64,000 bases of DNA. Source: Pseudomonas vanderleydeniana (GTDB lineage: Bacteria > Pseudomonadota > Gammaproteobacteria > Pseudomonadales > Pseudomonadaceae). Positions within the stretch are counted from its first letter, which is position 1, and every line of letters starts with the position of its first letter. The translations under genes were made by a program, and so were the position numbers. Under the pieces are notes generated by a model. That model did not search any database, was not told where the DNA came from, and worked only from the letters and a program-made list of their open reading frames with translations. The stretch lies in the NCBI RefSeq assembly GCF_014268755.2, contig NZ_CP077093.1, positions 1,104,001 through 1,168,000 on the forward strand, given 5' to 3'. This document shows, in pieces, positions 19,709 to 27,294 of the stretch.

Positions 19709-20422
19709 TCAGTACAACAATCCGGATTTGGCTGCACGCAGCACGGCCGACGCCTTGTTGCTGACGCCCAGCTTTCTCATGATGGTGCTCATGTGGAAGC
19801 CTACGGTACGGGTGGTGAGGTTGAGGATGTTGGCGATCTCGGCGGCGGTCTTGCCCTCCGCGGTCCATTTGAGTATCTCGGTCTCGCGCGGCGACAGCGG
19901 GTGACTGCCCGGGGGCTGGTGGGTGCTGGCCAGCCGTTGCGCCATGAACGAGTGCAACCAGTTGCAGAGCCACAGTACGTGGCCGGTCTTGGAGTAGAAC
20001 TCGTTGGACGTGATGGGCTCGCAGGTGCGTGACAGGCTCAGGGTGCTGACGATGCCGCGGATATCATGGACAGACTGCGACCAACCGTGATTCAGGCCGT
20101 GGGCCTGCATGTCACGCCAGAGTGCCGGAGTATTCCTGAAGGCTTCTGGCCCCCACAGTATGGGGAACACCGAGTGATGACAGTGGGCGAGCAGAGGGTC
20201 GACGGCAATGTAGTTGTTGCGTTGGTAACACGCATTCCACTCCGCCGTGTAGTTGTTGAAAGATGATGTGTTGGGTTGAGCGCCTCCTAATAAGCTGCTG
20301 ACTCTGAATGATACGAAGGTGAAACGTATTTGACCTGCCAGATTGAAAACCGCATTGAAGACTGCCTGTTCTTCTTTTTCACTCATGAGCTGGTGCAGTT
20401 GATTATCCTGCCAGTTCTCCAT
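19709..20422 (-). CDS. LuxR-type quorum-sensing regulator without a nearby luxI (LuxR solo)
   Basis: A 237-residue regulator with an autoinducer-binding domain (about residues 20-160) and a C-terminal LuxR helix-turn-helix (LSPRETEILKWTAEGKTAAE to VGFHMSTIMRKLGVSNK). The acyl-homoserine-lactone pocket residues of TraR (W57, Y61, D70, P71, W85) are all present here as W62, Y66, D75, P76 and W90, a constant offset of five. It should therefore bind an AHL-like signal. No luxI gene occurs in the window. Its 5' part and upstream region are AT-richer than the surrounding genes, which suggests later acquisition. Confidence 0.9.
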   Translation of the reverse strand: MENWQDNQLHQLMSEKEEQAVFNAVFNLAGQIRFTFVSFRVSSLLGGAQPNTSSFNNYTAEWNACYQRNNYIAVDPLLAHCHHSVFPILWGPEAFRNTPALWRDMQAHGLNHGWSQSVHDIRGIVSTLSLSRTCEPITSNEFYSKTGHVLWLCNWLHSFMAQRLASTHQPPGSHPLSPRETEILKWTAEGKTAAEIANILNLTTRTVGFHMSTIMRKLGVSNKASAVLRAAKSGLLY

Positions 20423-20809
20423 TGAGATACCCTTCCTTGACGCGATGTTTCGTTGAATCCAATGTGACGGGGATAGTGTAGGAAAATTCTTGGTTAGAGT
20501 GTGTTTTTTTTATAGGGCATTGATATTTTTATAGTATTTAAAGGGGCGCGTTTATCACGTCGGGCATAGTATCACTTGGCCGCTTGTGTTTTCCATATGC
20601 TTTACTGGAAGTGAAAGGCGTGTGAAAAAAAATGTAGTTTTCTTTGGGTTTTGCGCTGTATGTTTTATAAGTTTATGTTTTTATTGGTTGCTATACTTTT
20701 TTGTTGTTTTGTATATGTTTTTCGAAAAAACTTATACCACTACAAATCACCGGTGTTTCTGGCGCCGGCTTTGCGCGACACTGGGGGCACATTCTCGATG
20801 GAGTGCGCC
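20423..20809. other. AT-rich intergenic island between luxR solo and fpr
   Basis: A 387-bp non-genic stretch with composition unlike the rest; for example 20641-20700 has only 17 G/C of 60. It must hold promoters for the leftward luxR gene and the rightward reductase gene. Two overlapping frames encode hydrophobic peptides (for example GTG 20622 to 20813, starting VKKNVVFFGF), but these follow automatically from T-rich codons and have no clear ribosome site, so I do not call them genes. Confidence 0.6.
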
Positions 20810-21586
20810 ATGACCGTCAGTGCTGAAAAATTCACCCGCCAGACCCTGCTCGAGGTCTGCCCCCTGACTCCCAGCCTGTTCACCTTGCGCACCACACGGG
20901 ATGCCGGGTTTCGCTTCCGGGCTGGCCAGTTTGCCCGTTTGGGGGTGACCAAGGCTGATGGCAGCGTGGTGTGGCGGGCCTATTCGATGGTCTCTTCGCC
21001 CCATGACGATTTTCTCGAGTTCTTTTCCATCGTCGTTCCGGGGGGCGAGTTCACCAGCGAGCTGAGTCGCCTGGCCGTGGGCGATTCGTTGCTGATCGAG
21101 CGCCAGGCCGTGGGGTACCTGACCCTCGATCGTTTCGTCGACGGACGCGATCTCTGGCTCTTGGCTACCGGCACCGGGGTGGCACCGTTCCTGTCGATCC
21201 TGCAGGACTTCGAGGTCTGGGAGCGTTTCGAACGGATCGTGCTGGTCTACAGCGCACGCCATGGTGCCGAACTGGCGTATCGCGAGCTGATTGCCGGGCT
21301 GGCCGAACGTGACTACCTGGCCGAGCACGCGCACAAGCTGCAGTTCCTGCCCGTCGTCACCCGCGAGGCGATACCGGGAGCCCTGTCGGGACGTATCCCG
21401 CAGTTGATCGAGAATGGCGAGCTGGAACGTGCGGCCGGGCTGGCGCTGGAGCCCGTGCACTCGCGGGTGATGATCTGCGGCAACCCACAGATGATTGATG
21501 ACACCCGCCGGGTGCTCAAGCTACGCGACATGCAACTGAGCCTGAGTCGTCGGCCAGGGCAGGTGGCAGTGGAGAATTACTGGTAG
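20810..21586 (+). CDS. fpr: Ferredoxin-NADP reductase (FprA type)
   Basis: FAD enzyme of 258 residues that exchanges electrons between NADP(H) and ferredoxin or flavodoxin; linked to iron-sulfur repair and oxidative stress. The FAD site is RAYSMVSSP, the NADP site LLATGTGVAPFLSI, and the C-terminal MICGNPQMIDD motif is present; the protein ends in an aromatic residue (ENYW). GGAG at 20800-20803 selects ATG 20810; the open frame upstream runs through the AT-rich island and is not conserved-looking. It converges with mscL at a shared terminator. Confidence 0.92.
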   Translation: MTVSAEKFTRQTLLEVCPLTPSLFTLRTTRDAGFRFRAGQFARLGVTKADGSVVWRAYSMVSSPHDDFLEFFSIVVPGGEFTSELSRLAVGDSLLIERQAVGYLTLDRFVDGRDLWLLATGTGVAPFLSILQDFEVWERFERIVLVYSARHGAELAYRELIAGLAERDYLAEHAHKLQFLPVVTREAIPGALSGRIPQLIENGELERAAGLALEPVHSRVMICGNPQMIDDTRRVLKLRDMQLSLSRRPGQVAVENYW

Positions 21587-21588
21587 AA

Positions 21589-21618
21589 AAACGGCGCCCA
21601 CAGGCGCCGTTGTTTTTT
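21589..21618. terminator. Bidirectional terminator between fpr and mscL
   Basis: Stem ACGGCGCC / GGCGCCGT (21591-21598 and 21603-21610) with loop CACA, A-run on the left and T-run (TGTTTTTT) on the right. It can terminate both converging genes. Confidence 0.85.
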
Positions 21619-21627
21619 GCATTTGGC

Positions 21628-22041
21628 TCAGGGCTTGTTGTTCTGTGCCTTGAGCAGGTCGCGGATCTCGCCCAGCAGTTGCTCCTGCTGGGTCGGCACC
21701 GGTGGCGCACTGGGAGCCACGGCTTCCTCGCGCTTGAGCCGGTTGATCGCCTTGACCCCCATGAAAATGGCGAAGGCGACGATGAGGAAATCGATACAGG
21801 TCTGGATGAACTTGCCGTAGGCCAGCACCACCGCGGGTGTATTGCCCTCGGCCGCCTTGAGGGTGATGGCCAGGTTGCTGAAATCCACCCCGCCGATCAG
21901 CAGGCCAATCGGTGGCATCACCACGTCGCCGACGAAGGACGACACGATCTTGCCGAAGGCCGCACCGATGATGATACCCACGGCCATGTCGACCACATTG
22001 CCCTTGACCGCGAAGGCCTTGAACTCACTGAGCACGCCCAT
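21628..22041 (-). CDS. mscL: Large-conductance mechanosensitive channel MscL
   Basis: Inner-membrane safety valve opened by membrane tension during osmotic downshock; forms a pentamer. The 137 residues include the conserved N-terminal helix and TM1 ([31 protein letters not shown]), TM2 ([19 protein letters not shown]) and a C-terminal helical bundle ([17 protein letters not shown]). Length and gate region are standard. It is divergent from katB. Confidence 0.97.
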   Translation of the reverse strand: MGVLSEFKAFAVKGNVVDMAVGIIIGAAFGKIVSSFVGDVVMPPIGLLIGGVDFSNLAITLKAAEGNTPAVVLAYGKFIQTCIDFLIVAFAIFMGVKAINRLKREEAVAPSAPPVPTQQEQLLGEIRDLLKAQNNKP

Positions 22042-22323
22042 AGCTTATTCCTTGTTACAGATGAGTGGAGTGAGCGCAGTGTAATGCAGCCATGGGCATC
22101 TTGCGTCATGCCGTGCCTACACCCGCGTCTTAATCGACCTGCTGCCGGGCAATAAGTTTGCAAAGTGCCACCAATCGCGCGAAATACGCCTTCGCAAGCG
22201 CCTTGCCCCGTGGAATTTTTCAATCGGGTTCTTCGAGCTTTTCTATTTAGAAATCGTCGGGTCGATCTCTAGCCTCTACAGGGCGCACCAGGATGCGCAC
22301 CATAAAATCCAGAGGAATCCGAC

Positions 22324-23865
22324 ATGCAGACCCCTTCTGTTGCTGGAGTCATTCCTGCCCGGCGCGTGCTGGGCATCTTGACCGCCAGCCTGTTATCCCT
22401 TTCCGTCCATGCCGCTACCCTGACCCGTGACAACGGCGCGGCGGTAGGCGACAACCAGAACTCGCAGACCGCCGGCGCCAACGGCCCGGTGCTGCTGCAG
22501 GATGTGCAACTGATCCAGAAGCTGCAGCGCTTCGATCGCGAGCGTATCCCCGAGCGGGTGGTGCACGCCCGTGGCACTGGCGCCCATGGCACCTTCACCG
22601 TCACTGATGATCTGAGCGATCTGACCAAGGCGAGGGTTTTCGCCGCCGGCGAGAAGACTCCGGTGTTCGTGCGTTTCTCGGCCGTGGTGCACGGCAACCA
22701 CTCGCCGGAAACCCTGCGTGATCCGCGGGGCTTCGCCACCAAGTTCTATACCGCCGACGGCAACTGGGACTTGGTGGGGAACAACTTCCCGACCTTTTTC
22801 ATTCGCGATGCCATCAAGTTCCCGGACATGGTCCACGCGTTCAAGCCTGATCCGCGCACCAATCTCGACGACGATTCACGCCGTTTCGACTTCTTCTCCC
22901 ATGTGCCCGAGGCCACGCGTACCCTGACCGAGCTGTATTCCGACTCCGGTACGCCCGCCAGCTACCGGGAGATGGACGGCAATGGCGTGCATGCCTACAA
23001 GCTGATCAACGCCAGGGGCGACGTGCATTACGTCAAGTTCCACTGGAAAAGCCTGCAGGGCATCCGCAACCTCGATCCGAAACAGGTCGTCGAGGTGCAG
23101 GGGCGCGACTACAGCCATATGACCCATGACCTGGTCAGTCATATCAACAAGGGCGACTTTCCCAAGTGGGATCTGTATGTCCAGGTGCTGACACCGCAGG
23201 ATCTGGGCAAGTTCGACTTCGACCCGCTCGATGCGACCAAGATCTGGCCGGGCGTGCCGGAGCGCAAGGTCGGCCAGATGGTGCTCGATCGCAACCCGGC
23301 CAACGTGTTCCAGGAGACCGAACAGGTGGCCATGGCGCCGGCGAACCTGGTGTCGGGTATCGAACCGTCCGAGGATCGTCTGCTGCAGGGCCGGGTATTC
23401 GCCTACGCCGACACGCAGATGTACCGTCTGGGGCCGAATGCCTTGCAACTGCCGATCAACGCGCCACGGGTGGCGGTGAACAACGGCAACCAGGATGGCG
23501 CGATGAACAGCGGGCACAGCAGCACCGGGGTGAACTACCAGCCGAGTCGCCTGCTGCCGCGTGACGAGCCGCAGTCGGCGCGCTACAGCCAGTTGGCCCT
23601 GTCAGGCAGCACCCAGCAGGCGAAGATCCAGCGTGAGCAGAACTTCAAGCAGGCCGGGGACCTTTATCGCTCCTACAGCCAGAAGGAGAAGCAGGACCTG
23701 ATCGAGAACTTCGGTGGCTCGCTGGCCGATACCGACGACGAGAGCAAGCACATCATGCTGTCGTTCCTCTACAAGGCCGACCCCGAATACGGCACCGGCG
23801 TGACCCGGGTGGCCAAGGGCGACCTGGCGCGGGTCAAGGCGCTGGCGGCGAAGCTGGTGGACTGA
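22324..23865 (+). CDS. katB: Periplasmic heme catalase KatB
   Basis: Monofunctional catalase of 513 residues with an N-terminal signal peptide (GILTASLLSLSVHAA), so it acts in the periplasm. The distal His is in VVHARGTGAHG, the catalytic Asn region is DLVGNNFPTFF, and the proximal heme Tyr is in RVFAYADTQMYRLG. RFDRERIPERVVHARG is the catalase signature. The ankyrin gene ankB follows 89 bp later, as in P. aeruginosa, where AnkB supports KatB activity. In that species katB is induced by peroxide through OxyR; I could not identify a convincing OxyR site in the 282-bp upstream gap. Confidence 0.95.
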   Translation: MQTPSVAGVIPARRVLGILTASLLSLSVHAATLTRDNGAAVGDNQNSQTAGANGPVLLQDVQLIQKLQRFDRERIPERVVHARGTGAHGTFTVTDDLSDLTKARVFAAGEKTPVFVRFSAVVHGNHSPETLRDPRGFATKFYTADGNWDLVGNNFPTFFIRDAIKFPDMVHAFKPDPRTNLDDDSRRFDFFSHVPEATRTLTELYSDSGTPASYREMDGNGVHAYKLINARGDVHYVKFHWKSLQGIRNLDPKQVVEVQGRDYSHMTHDLVSHINKGDFPKWDLYVQVLTPQDLGKFDFDPLDATKIWPGVPERKVGQMVLDRNPANVFQETEQVAMAPANLVSGIEPSEDRLLQGRVFAYADTQMYRLGPNALQLPINAPRVAVNNGNQDGAMNSGHSSTGVNYQPSRLLPRDEPQSARYSQLALSGSTQQAKIQREQNFKQAGDLYRSYSQKEKQDLIENFGGSLADTDDESKHIMLSFLYKADPEYGTGVTRVAKGDLARVKALAAKLVD

Positions 23866-23883
23866 CCTGTTGATATGAATGCC

Positions 23884-23917
23884 AGGCCCCTTCGCGGTGC
23901 GTGTCACGAAGGGGCCT
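23884..23917 (+). other. katB-ankB intergenic hairpin
   Basis: Perfect 11-bp stem (AGGCCCCTTCG / CGAAGGGGCCT; 23884-23894 and 23907-23917) with a 12-nt loop, 18 bp after the katB stop. No T-run follows, so it may lower or separate ankB expression rather than end transcription. Confidence 0.55.
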
Positions 23918-23954
23918 GCGACAACCCGAGGCCTTATCGCGACGGAGTGCTCCC

Positions 23955-24506
23955 ATGCGTATTTCTGTCCTGCTGTTCCTGTTCGCCTGGGCGTTCAACG
24001 CCTCGGCCGATGAGCAGACGACGCCTGCCGATCCGCAAGCCCTCAAGGCGCAGATCCAGGACTACTACTTCGATGCCGCCCGCGGTGGCGATGTCGAGAT
24101 GCTGCAGACCTTCATCGACGCCGGGTACCCGCTCGATACCCAGGACGCCCAGGGCTACACCGCACTGATCCTGGCGGCCTACCACGGCCAGGGGCCGGCG
24201 GTGGAGCGCCTGCTGGGGGCTGGAGCCAATGCCTGCGTGGCGGACAAGCGCGGCAACACCGCGCTGATGGGGGCGATCTTCAAGGGCGAGGTGCGGATCG
24301 CCCGGCGCCTGTTGAACAGCGACTGCAACCCCGACCAGCGCAATGCCGCCGGACAGACGGCAGCCATGTACGCCGGGTTGTTCAAGCGCACCGCGCTGCT
24401 CGAGGCCCTGGCGGCCAAGGGCGCCGATCTTCAGGCCGAGGACCCTTTGGGCAACAGTGCGGCACGCCTGGCCGAGGGCGAAATACGTACGCCGTCGGCG
24501 CGCTGA
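23955..24506 (+). CDS. ankB: Periplasmic ankyrin-repeat protein AnkB
   Basis: A 183-residue protein with signal peptide (ISVLLFLFAWAFNASA) and about four ankyrin repeats (DAQGYTALILAAYHGQG, DKRGNTALMGAIFKGEV, NAAGQTAAMYAGLFKRT). In P. aeruginosa the homologue is needed for full KatB activity. ATG 23955 is preceded by GGAG at 23944-23947, and it is the start that gives a signal peptide; a longer upstream frame is open but lacks these features. Confidence 0.9.
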   Translation: MRISVLLFLFAWAFNASADEQTTPADPQALKAQIQDYYFDAARGGDVEMLQTFIDAGYPLDTQDAQGYTALILAAYHGQGPAVERLLGAGANACVADKRGNTALMGAIFKGEVRIARRLLNSDCNPDQRNAAGQTAAMYAGLFKRTALLEALAAKGADLQAEDPLGNSAARLAEGEIRTPSAR

Positions 24507-24553
24507 TCGACGCCGGCTGAGCTATCATCGCGGTTTTTCCATGGGGGACCGAG

Positions 24554-25921
24554 ATGGCCAAGGCCAAGCGCATGTACGGCTGCACCGAGTGCGGCGCGAC
24601 CTTTCCCAAGTGGGCCGGGCAATGCGGCGAGTGCGGTGCCTGGAACACCCTCACCGAAACGATGGTGGAAAGCGGCGGCGCCGCGGCACCCAGCGGACGA
24701 ACCGGCTGGGCCGGGCAGCAGGCCCAGATCAAGACCCTGGCCGAAGTCAGTGTCGAGGAAATTCCACGTTTCTCCACGGCGTCCGCCGAACTCGATCGGG
24801 TGCTCGGTGGTGGCCTGGTGGACGGCTCGGTGGTGCTGATCGGCGGCGACCCGGGCATCGGCAAGTCGACCATCCTGCTGCAGACCCTGTGCAATATCGC
24901 CACGCGCATGCCGGCGTTGTACGTCACTGGCGAGGAGTCGCAGCAGCAGGTGGCGATGCGCGCGCGGCGGTTGGGCTTGCCCCAGGATCAACTGCGGGTC
25001 ATGACCGAGACCTGCATCGAGAGCATCATCGCCACCGCCCGTGTGGAAAAACCCAAGGTCATGGTCATCGACTCGATCCAGACGATTTTCACCGAGCAGC
25101 TGCAATCGGCCCCCGGGGGCGTGGCCCAGGTGCGTGAAAGCGCGGCGCTGCTGGTGCGTTACGCCAAGCAGAGCGGCACGGCGATCTTCCTGGTTGGCCA
25201 CGTGACCAAGGAAGGCGCCCTGGCCGGGCCGCGGGTACTGGAGCACATGGTCGACACGGTGCTGTATTTCGAGGGCGAGTCCGATGGCCGGCTGCGCCTG
25301 CTGCGGGCGGTGAAGAATCGCTTTGGCGCGGTCAACGAGCTGGGGGTGTTCGGCATGACCGACCGGGGCCTGAAGGAGGTCTCCAATCCCTCGGCGATTT
25401 TCCTCACCCGTGCCCAGGAAGAGGTCCCGGGCAGCGTGGTCATGGCCACCTGGGAGGGCACCCGGCCGATGCTGGTGGAGGTGCAGGCCCTGGTCGACGA
25501 CAGCCACATGGCCAACCCGCGTCGGGTGACCCTGGGCCTGGACCAGAACCGCCTGGCGATGCTGCTGGCGGTGTTGCACCGGCATGGCGGCATTCCGACC
25601 CATGACCAGGATGTGTTCCTCAACGTGGTCGGTGGCGTGAAGGTGCTGGAGACCGCGTCCGACCTGGCGTTGATGGCGGCCGTCATGTCCAGCCTGCGCA
25701 ACCGGCCATTGCCCCATGACCTGCTGGTGTTCGGCGAAGTCGGCCTGTCGGGCGAGGTGCGGCCTGTGCCCAGCGGCCAGGAGCGCCTCAAGGAGGCGGC
25801 CAAGCACGGCTTCAAGCGCGCCATCGTGCCCAAGGGCAATGCGCCGAAGGAGTCGCCGGCCGGCTTGAAAATCATTGCGGTCACGCGCCTGGAGCAGGCG
25901 TTGGACGCGTTGTTCGAATAA
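24554..25921 (+). CDS. radA: DNA repair protein RadA
   Basis: RecA-like ATPase that helps process recombination intermediates and extends branch migration; 455 residues. It begins with a C4 zinc finger (CTECGATFPKWAGQCGEC), followed by Walker A GGDPGIGKST, the RadA-specific KNRFG motif and a C-terminal Lon-protease-like domain (LLVFGEVGLSGEVRPV). Full length, no disruption. A secreted hypothetical follows after 20 bp. Confidence 0.97.
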   Translation: MAKAKRMYGCTECGATFPKWAGQCGECGAWNTLTETMVESGGAAAPSGRTGWAGQQAQIKTLAEVSVEEIPRFSTASAELDRVLGGGLVDGSVVLIGGDPGIGKSTILLQTLCNIATRMPALYVTGEESQQQVAMRARRLGLPQDQLRVMTETCIESIIATARVEKPKVMVIDSIQTIFTEQLQSAPGGVAQVRESAALLVRYAKQSGTAIFLVGHVTKEGALAGPRVLEHMVDTVLYFEGESDGRLRLLRAVKNRFGAVNELGVFGMTDRGLKEVSNPSAIFLTRAQEEVPGSVVMATWEGTRPMLVEVQALVDDSHMANPRRVTLGLDQNRLAMLLAVLHRHGGIPTHDQDVFLNVVGGVKVLETASDLALMAAVMSSLRNRPLPHDLLVFGEVGLSGEVRPVPSGQERLKEAAKHGFKRAIVPKGNAPKESPAGLKIIAVTRLEQALDALFE

Positions 25922-25941
25922 CGGGAAAAGGAGTCAGCGGG

Positions 25942-26664
25942 ATGCGTGTTGTCGGTACGGCAATGTGTTTGGCAGGTTGCATGCTGTGGGCCGGTATCGC
26001 CGGCGCGGCCACGGTGCCGCAGGGGTATCGGCTGGCCCAGCAGATGCCGACGGGCGATGGCGGAGAGCTGGAGCTGCTCGAGGATGCGCGGATCACTTCG
26101 GATCTGCACCAGTCGCTCTGGGGCAATGGCAGCACGTTCGACGAGGATGCCTTTGACGATGAGGCACTGGCCAAGGATGTCGCCAGCCGACCGATCGTCG
26201 AGGCCCGCCTGCGACTGCTGTCGGCTGCCGGGGATGAGGTCGAGAGCGTTGGCCTGGCGTATCCGCTGGCGACCCTGGAAAAGGTCACGATGGATGGCAT
26301 GCCGAGCCCGGCGTTTTTCCTCACGGTCGACCAGACCGCGCCGATGGGCAGCTACAGCGGCCCGGCGACCCAGGTGTTGATGCCGGCCCAGCGCAAGCTG
26401 GAGCCGATGCAGTACCAGGCCGCCGATGGCACGCTCAAGCCGCTGTTCCTCGCCCAGACCGGCAAGGCAGCCTGGCAGGCGGGTGATGCACAGCCGGAGA
26501 TCCTGCAGGTGTCGTCTTCGATGGCGGATGCCGAAAGTGACGATTTCGTCACGGTCTACCAGACCTACCGTCTCAAGGGCGATGTCTGGCAAGTGTCGTC
26601 GCGGGAAGAGAAGGGCTATTGGGAGTCCGAGGGCGACTTCCCCAAGCGTTCGGCCTTTCCTTGA
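25942..26664 (+). CDS. Secreted protein of unknown function
   Basis: A 240-residue protein with a signal peptide (MCLAGCMLWAGIAGAA). No recognised domain. The mature part is acidic and contains aromatic strand-like segments (FLTVDQTAPMGSYSGPA; VTVYQTYRLKGDVWQVSSREEKG). AAAGGAG lies 9 bp before ATG 25942 and only 20 bp separates it from radA, so it is probably co-transcribed with it. Function not known. Confidence 0.8.
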   Translation: MRVVGTAMCLAGCMLWAGIAGAATVPQGYRLAQQMPTGDGGELELLEDARITSDLHQSLWGNGSTFDEDAFDDEALAKDVASRPIVEARLRLLSAAGDEVESVGLAYPLATLEKVTMDGMPSPAFFLTVDQTAPMGSYSGPATQVLMPAQRKLEPMQYQAADGTLKPLFLAQTGKAAWQAGDAQPEILQVSSSMADAESDDFVTVYQTYRLKGDVWQVSSREEKGYWESEGDFPKRSAFP

Positions 26665-26704
26665 TCGCCTGACCCCGGGCGCCGCCGATGGGGCGCCTGG
26701 ACGG

Positions 26705-27073
26705 TCAATCCTCGAACAGGGCGTCCAGCTCCCGTTCCAGCTCCTCTTCGTCACCCAGGTTCAGTTCGACCAGGCGGCGCAGGTGCTGGATCGATTCCAG
26801 GCCGATGTGCAGGCATTTGAAGCCCAGGTGGTGGTGATCCACGTGGACCAGCTCGGCATCCATCTTCACGTGGGCGTTTTTCGCCAGGCGGATATCCACC
26901 AGGAAGATGCCTGCGGCGTCGTCGGGCCACTTGTCCGGCTGGTGGACCAGCAGCCCGCGCAGGGAAAGGTCTATCAGTTGCGCCGACCAGACCGTGCCGC
27001 CCTGGCCCAGGGTGGTGATGGCATCGAACGCGATACGCTTGAAACGGCGACGATTGATCGGATGGTCACTCAT
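26705..27073 (-). CDS. PilZ-domain c-di-GMP-binding protein (MapZ-like)
   Basis: A single-domain 122-residue PilZ protein. The c-di-GMP motifs are intact: RRRFKR (RxxxR) at the N-terminus and DLSLRG (D/NxSxxG). The acidic C-terminal tail (DEEELERELDALFED) and its position between radA and cstA match P. aeruginosa PA4608/MapZ, which binds the chemotaxis methyltransferase CheR1 and changes flagellar switching. The MapZ assignment rests on remembered gene order and overall shape. Starts with ATG 27073 behind AGGA; convergent with the upstream hypothetical. Confidence 0.88.
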   Translation of the reverse strand: MSDHPINRRRFKRIAFDAITTLGQGGTVWSAQLIDLSLRGLLVHQPDKWPDDAAGIFLVDIRLAKNAHVKMDAELVHVDHHHLGFKCLHIGLESIQHLRRLVELNLGDEEELERELDALFED

Positions 27074-27294
27074 GTTCAGGTTCCTGTACGGACTCTGCTG
27101 ACTATAGACCTCATGCTGGCCCAGGCAAGCGGCAATGCATGAGATGGCCGGTTCATCCGTCGACGCGTTGCCCCGCTATCTGTCCCCGAACACAACAAAA
27201 GACCGCTCTATACCAAGGTCGGGTATGGCTACGGAGCGCTTTGGCGCTAAACTCAAGGTGGCTGTCTTTCTGTCCATCTGGCTGGAATATCAAA

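Noticed and set aside
20622..20813. Short hydrophobic peptide frame in the AT-rich gap
   Set aside because: T-rich DNA gives Phe/Leu/Val/Cys codons in several overlapping frames; no strong ribosome site and the frame runs into the fpr start.
19600..20900. luxI synthase gene next to the LuxR regulator
   Set aside because: Neighbours are rlmG and a ferredoxin reductase; no autoinducer synthase motif anywhere in the window.
22042..22323. OxyR-type site upstream of katB
   Set aside because: Expected from biology, but I could not find a spaced ATAG/CTAT pattern that convinces.
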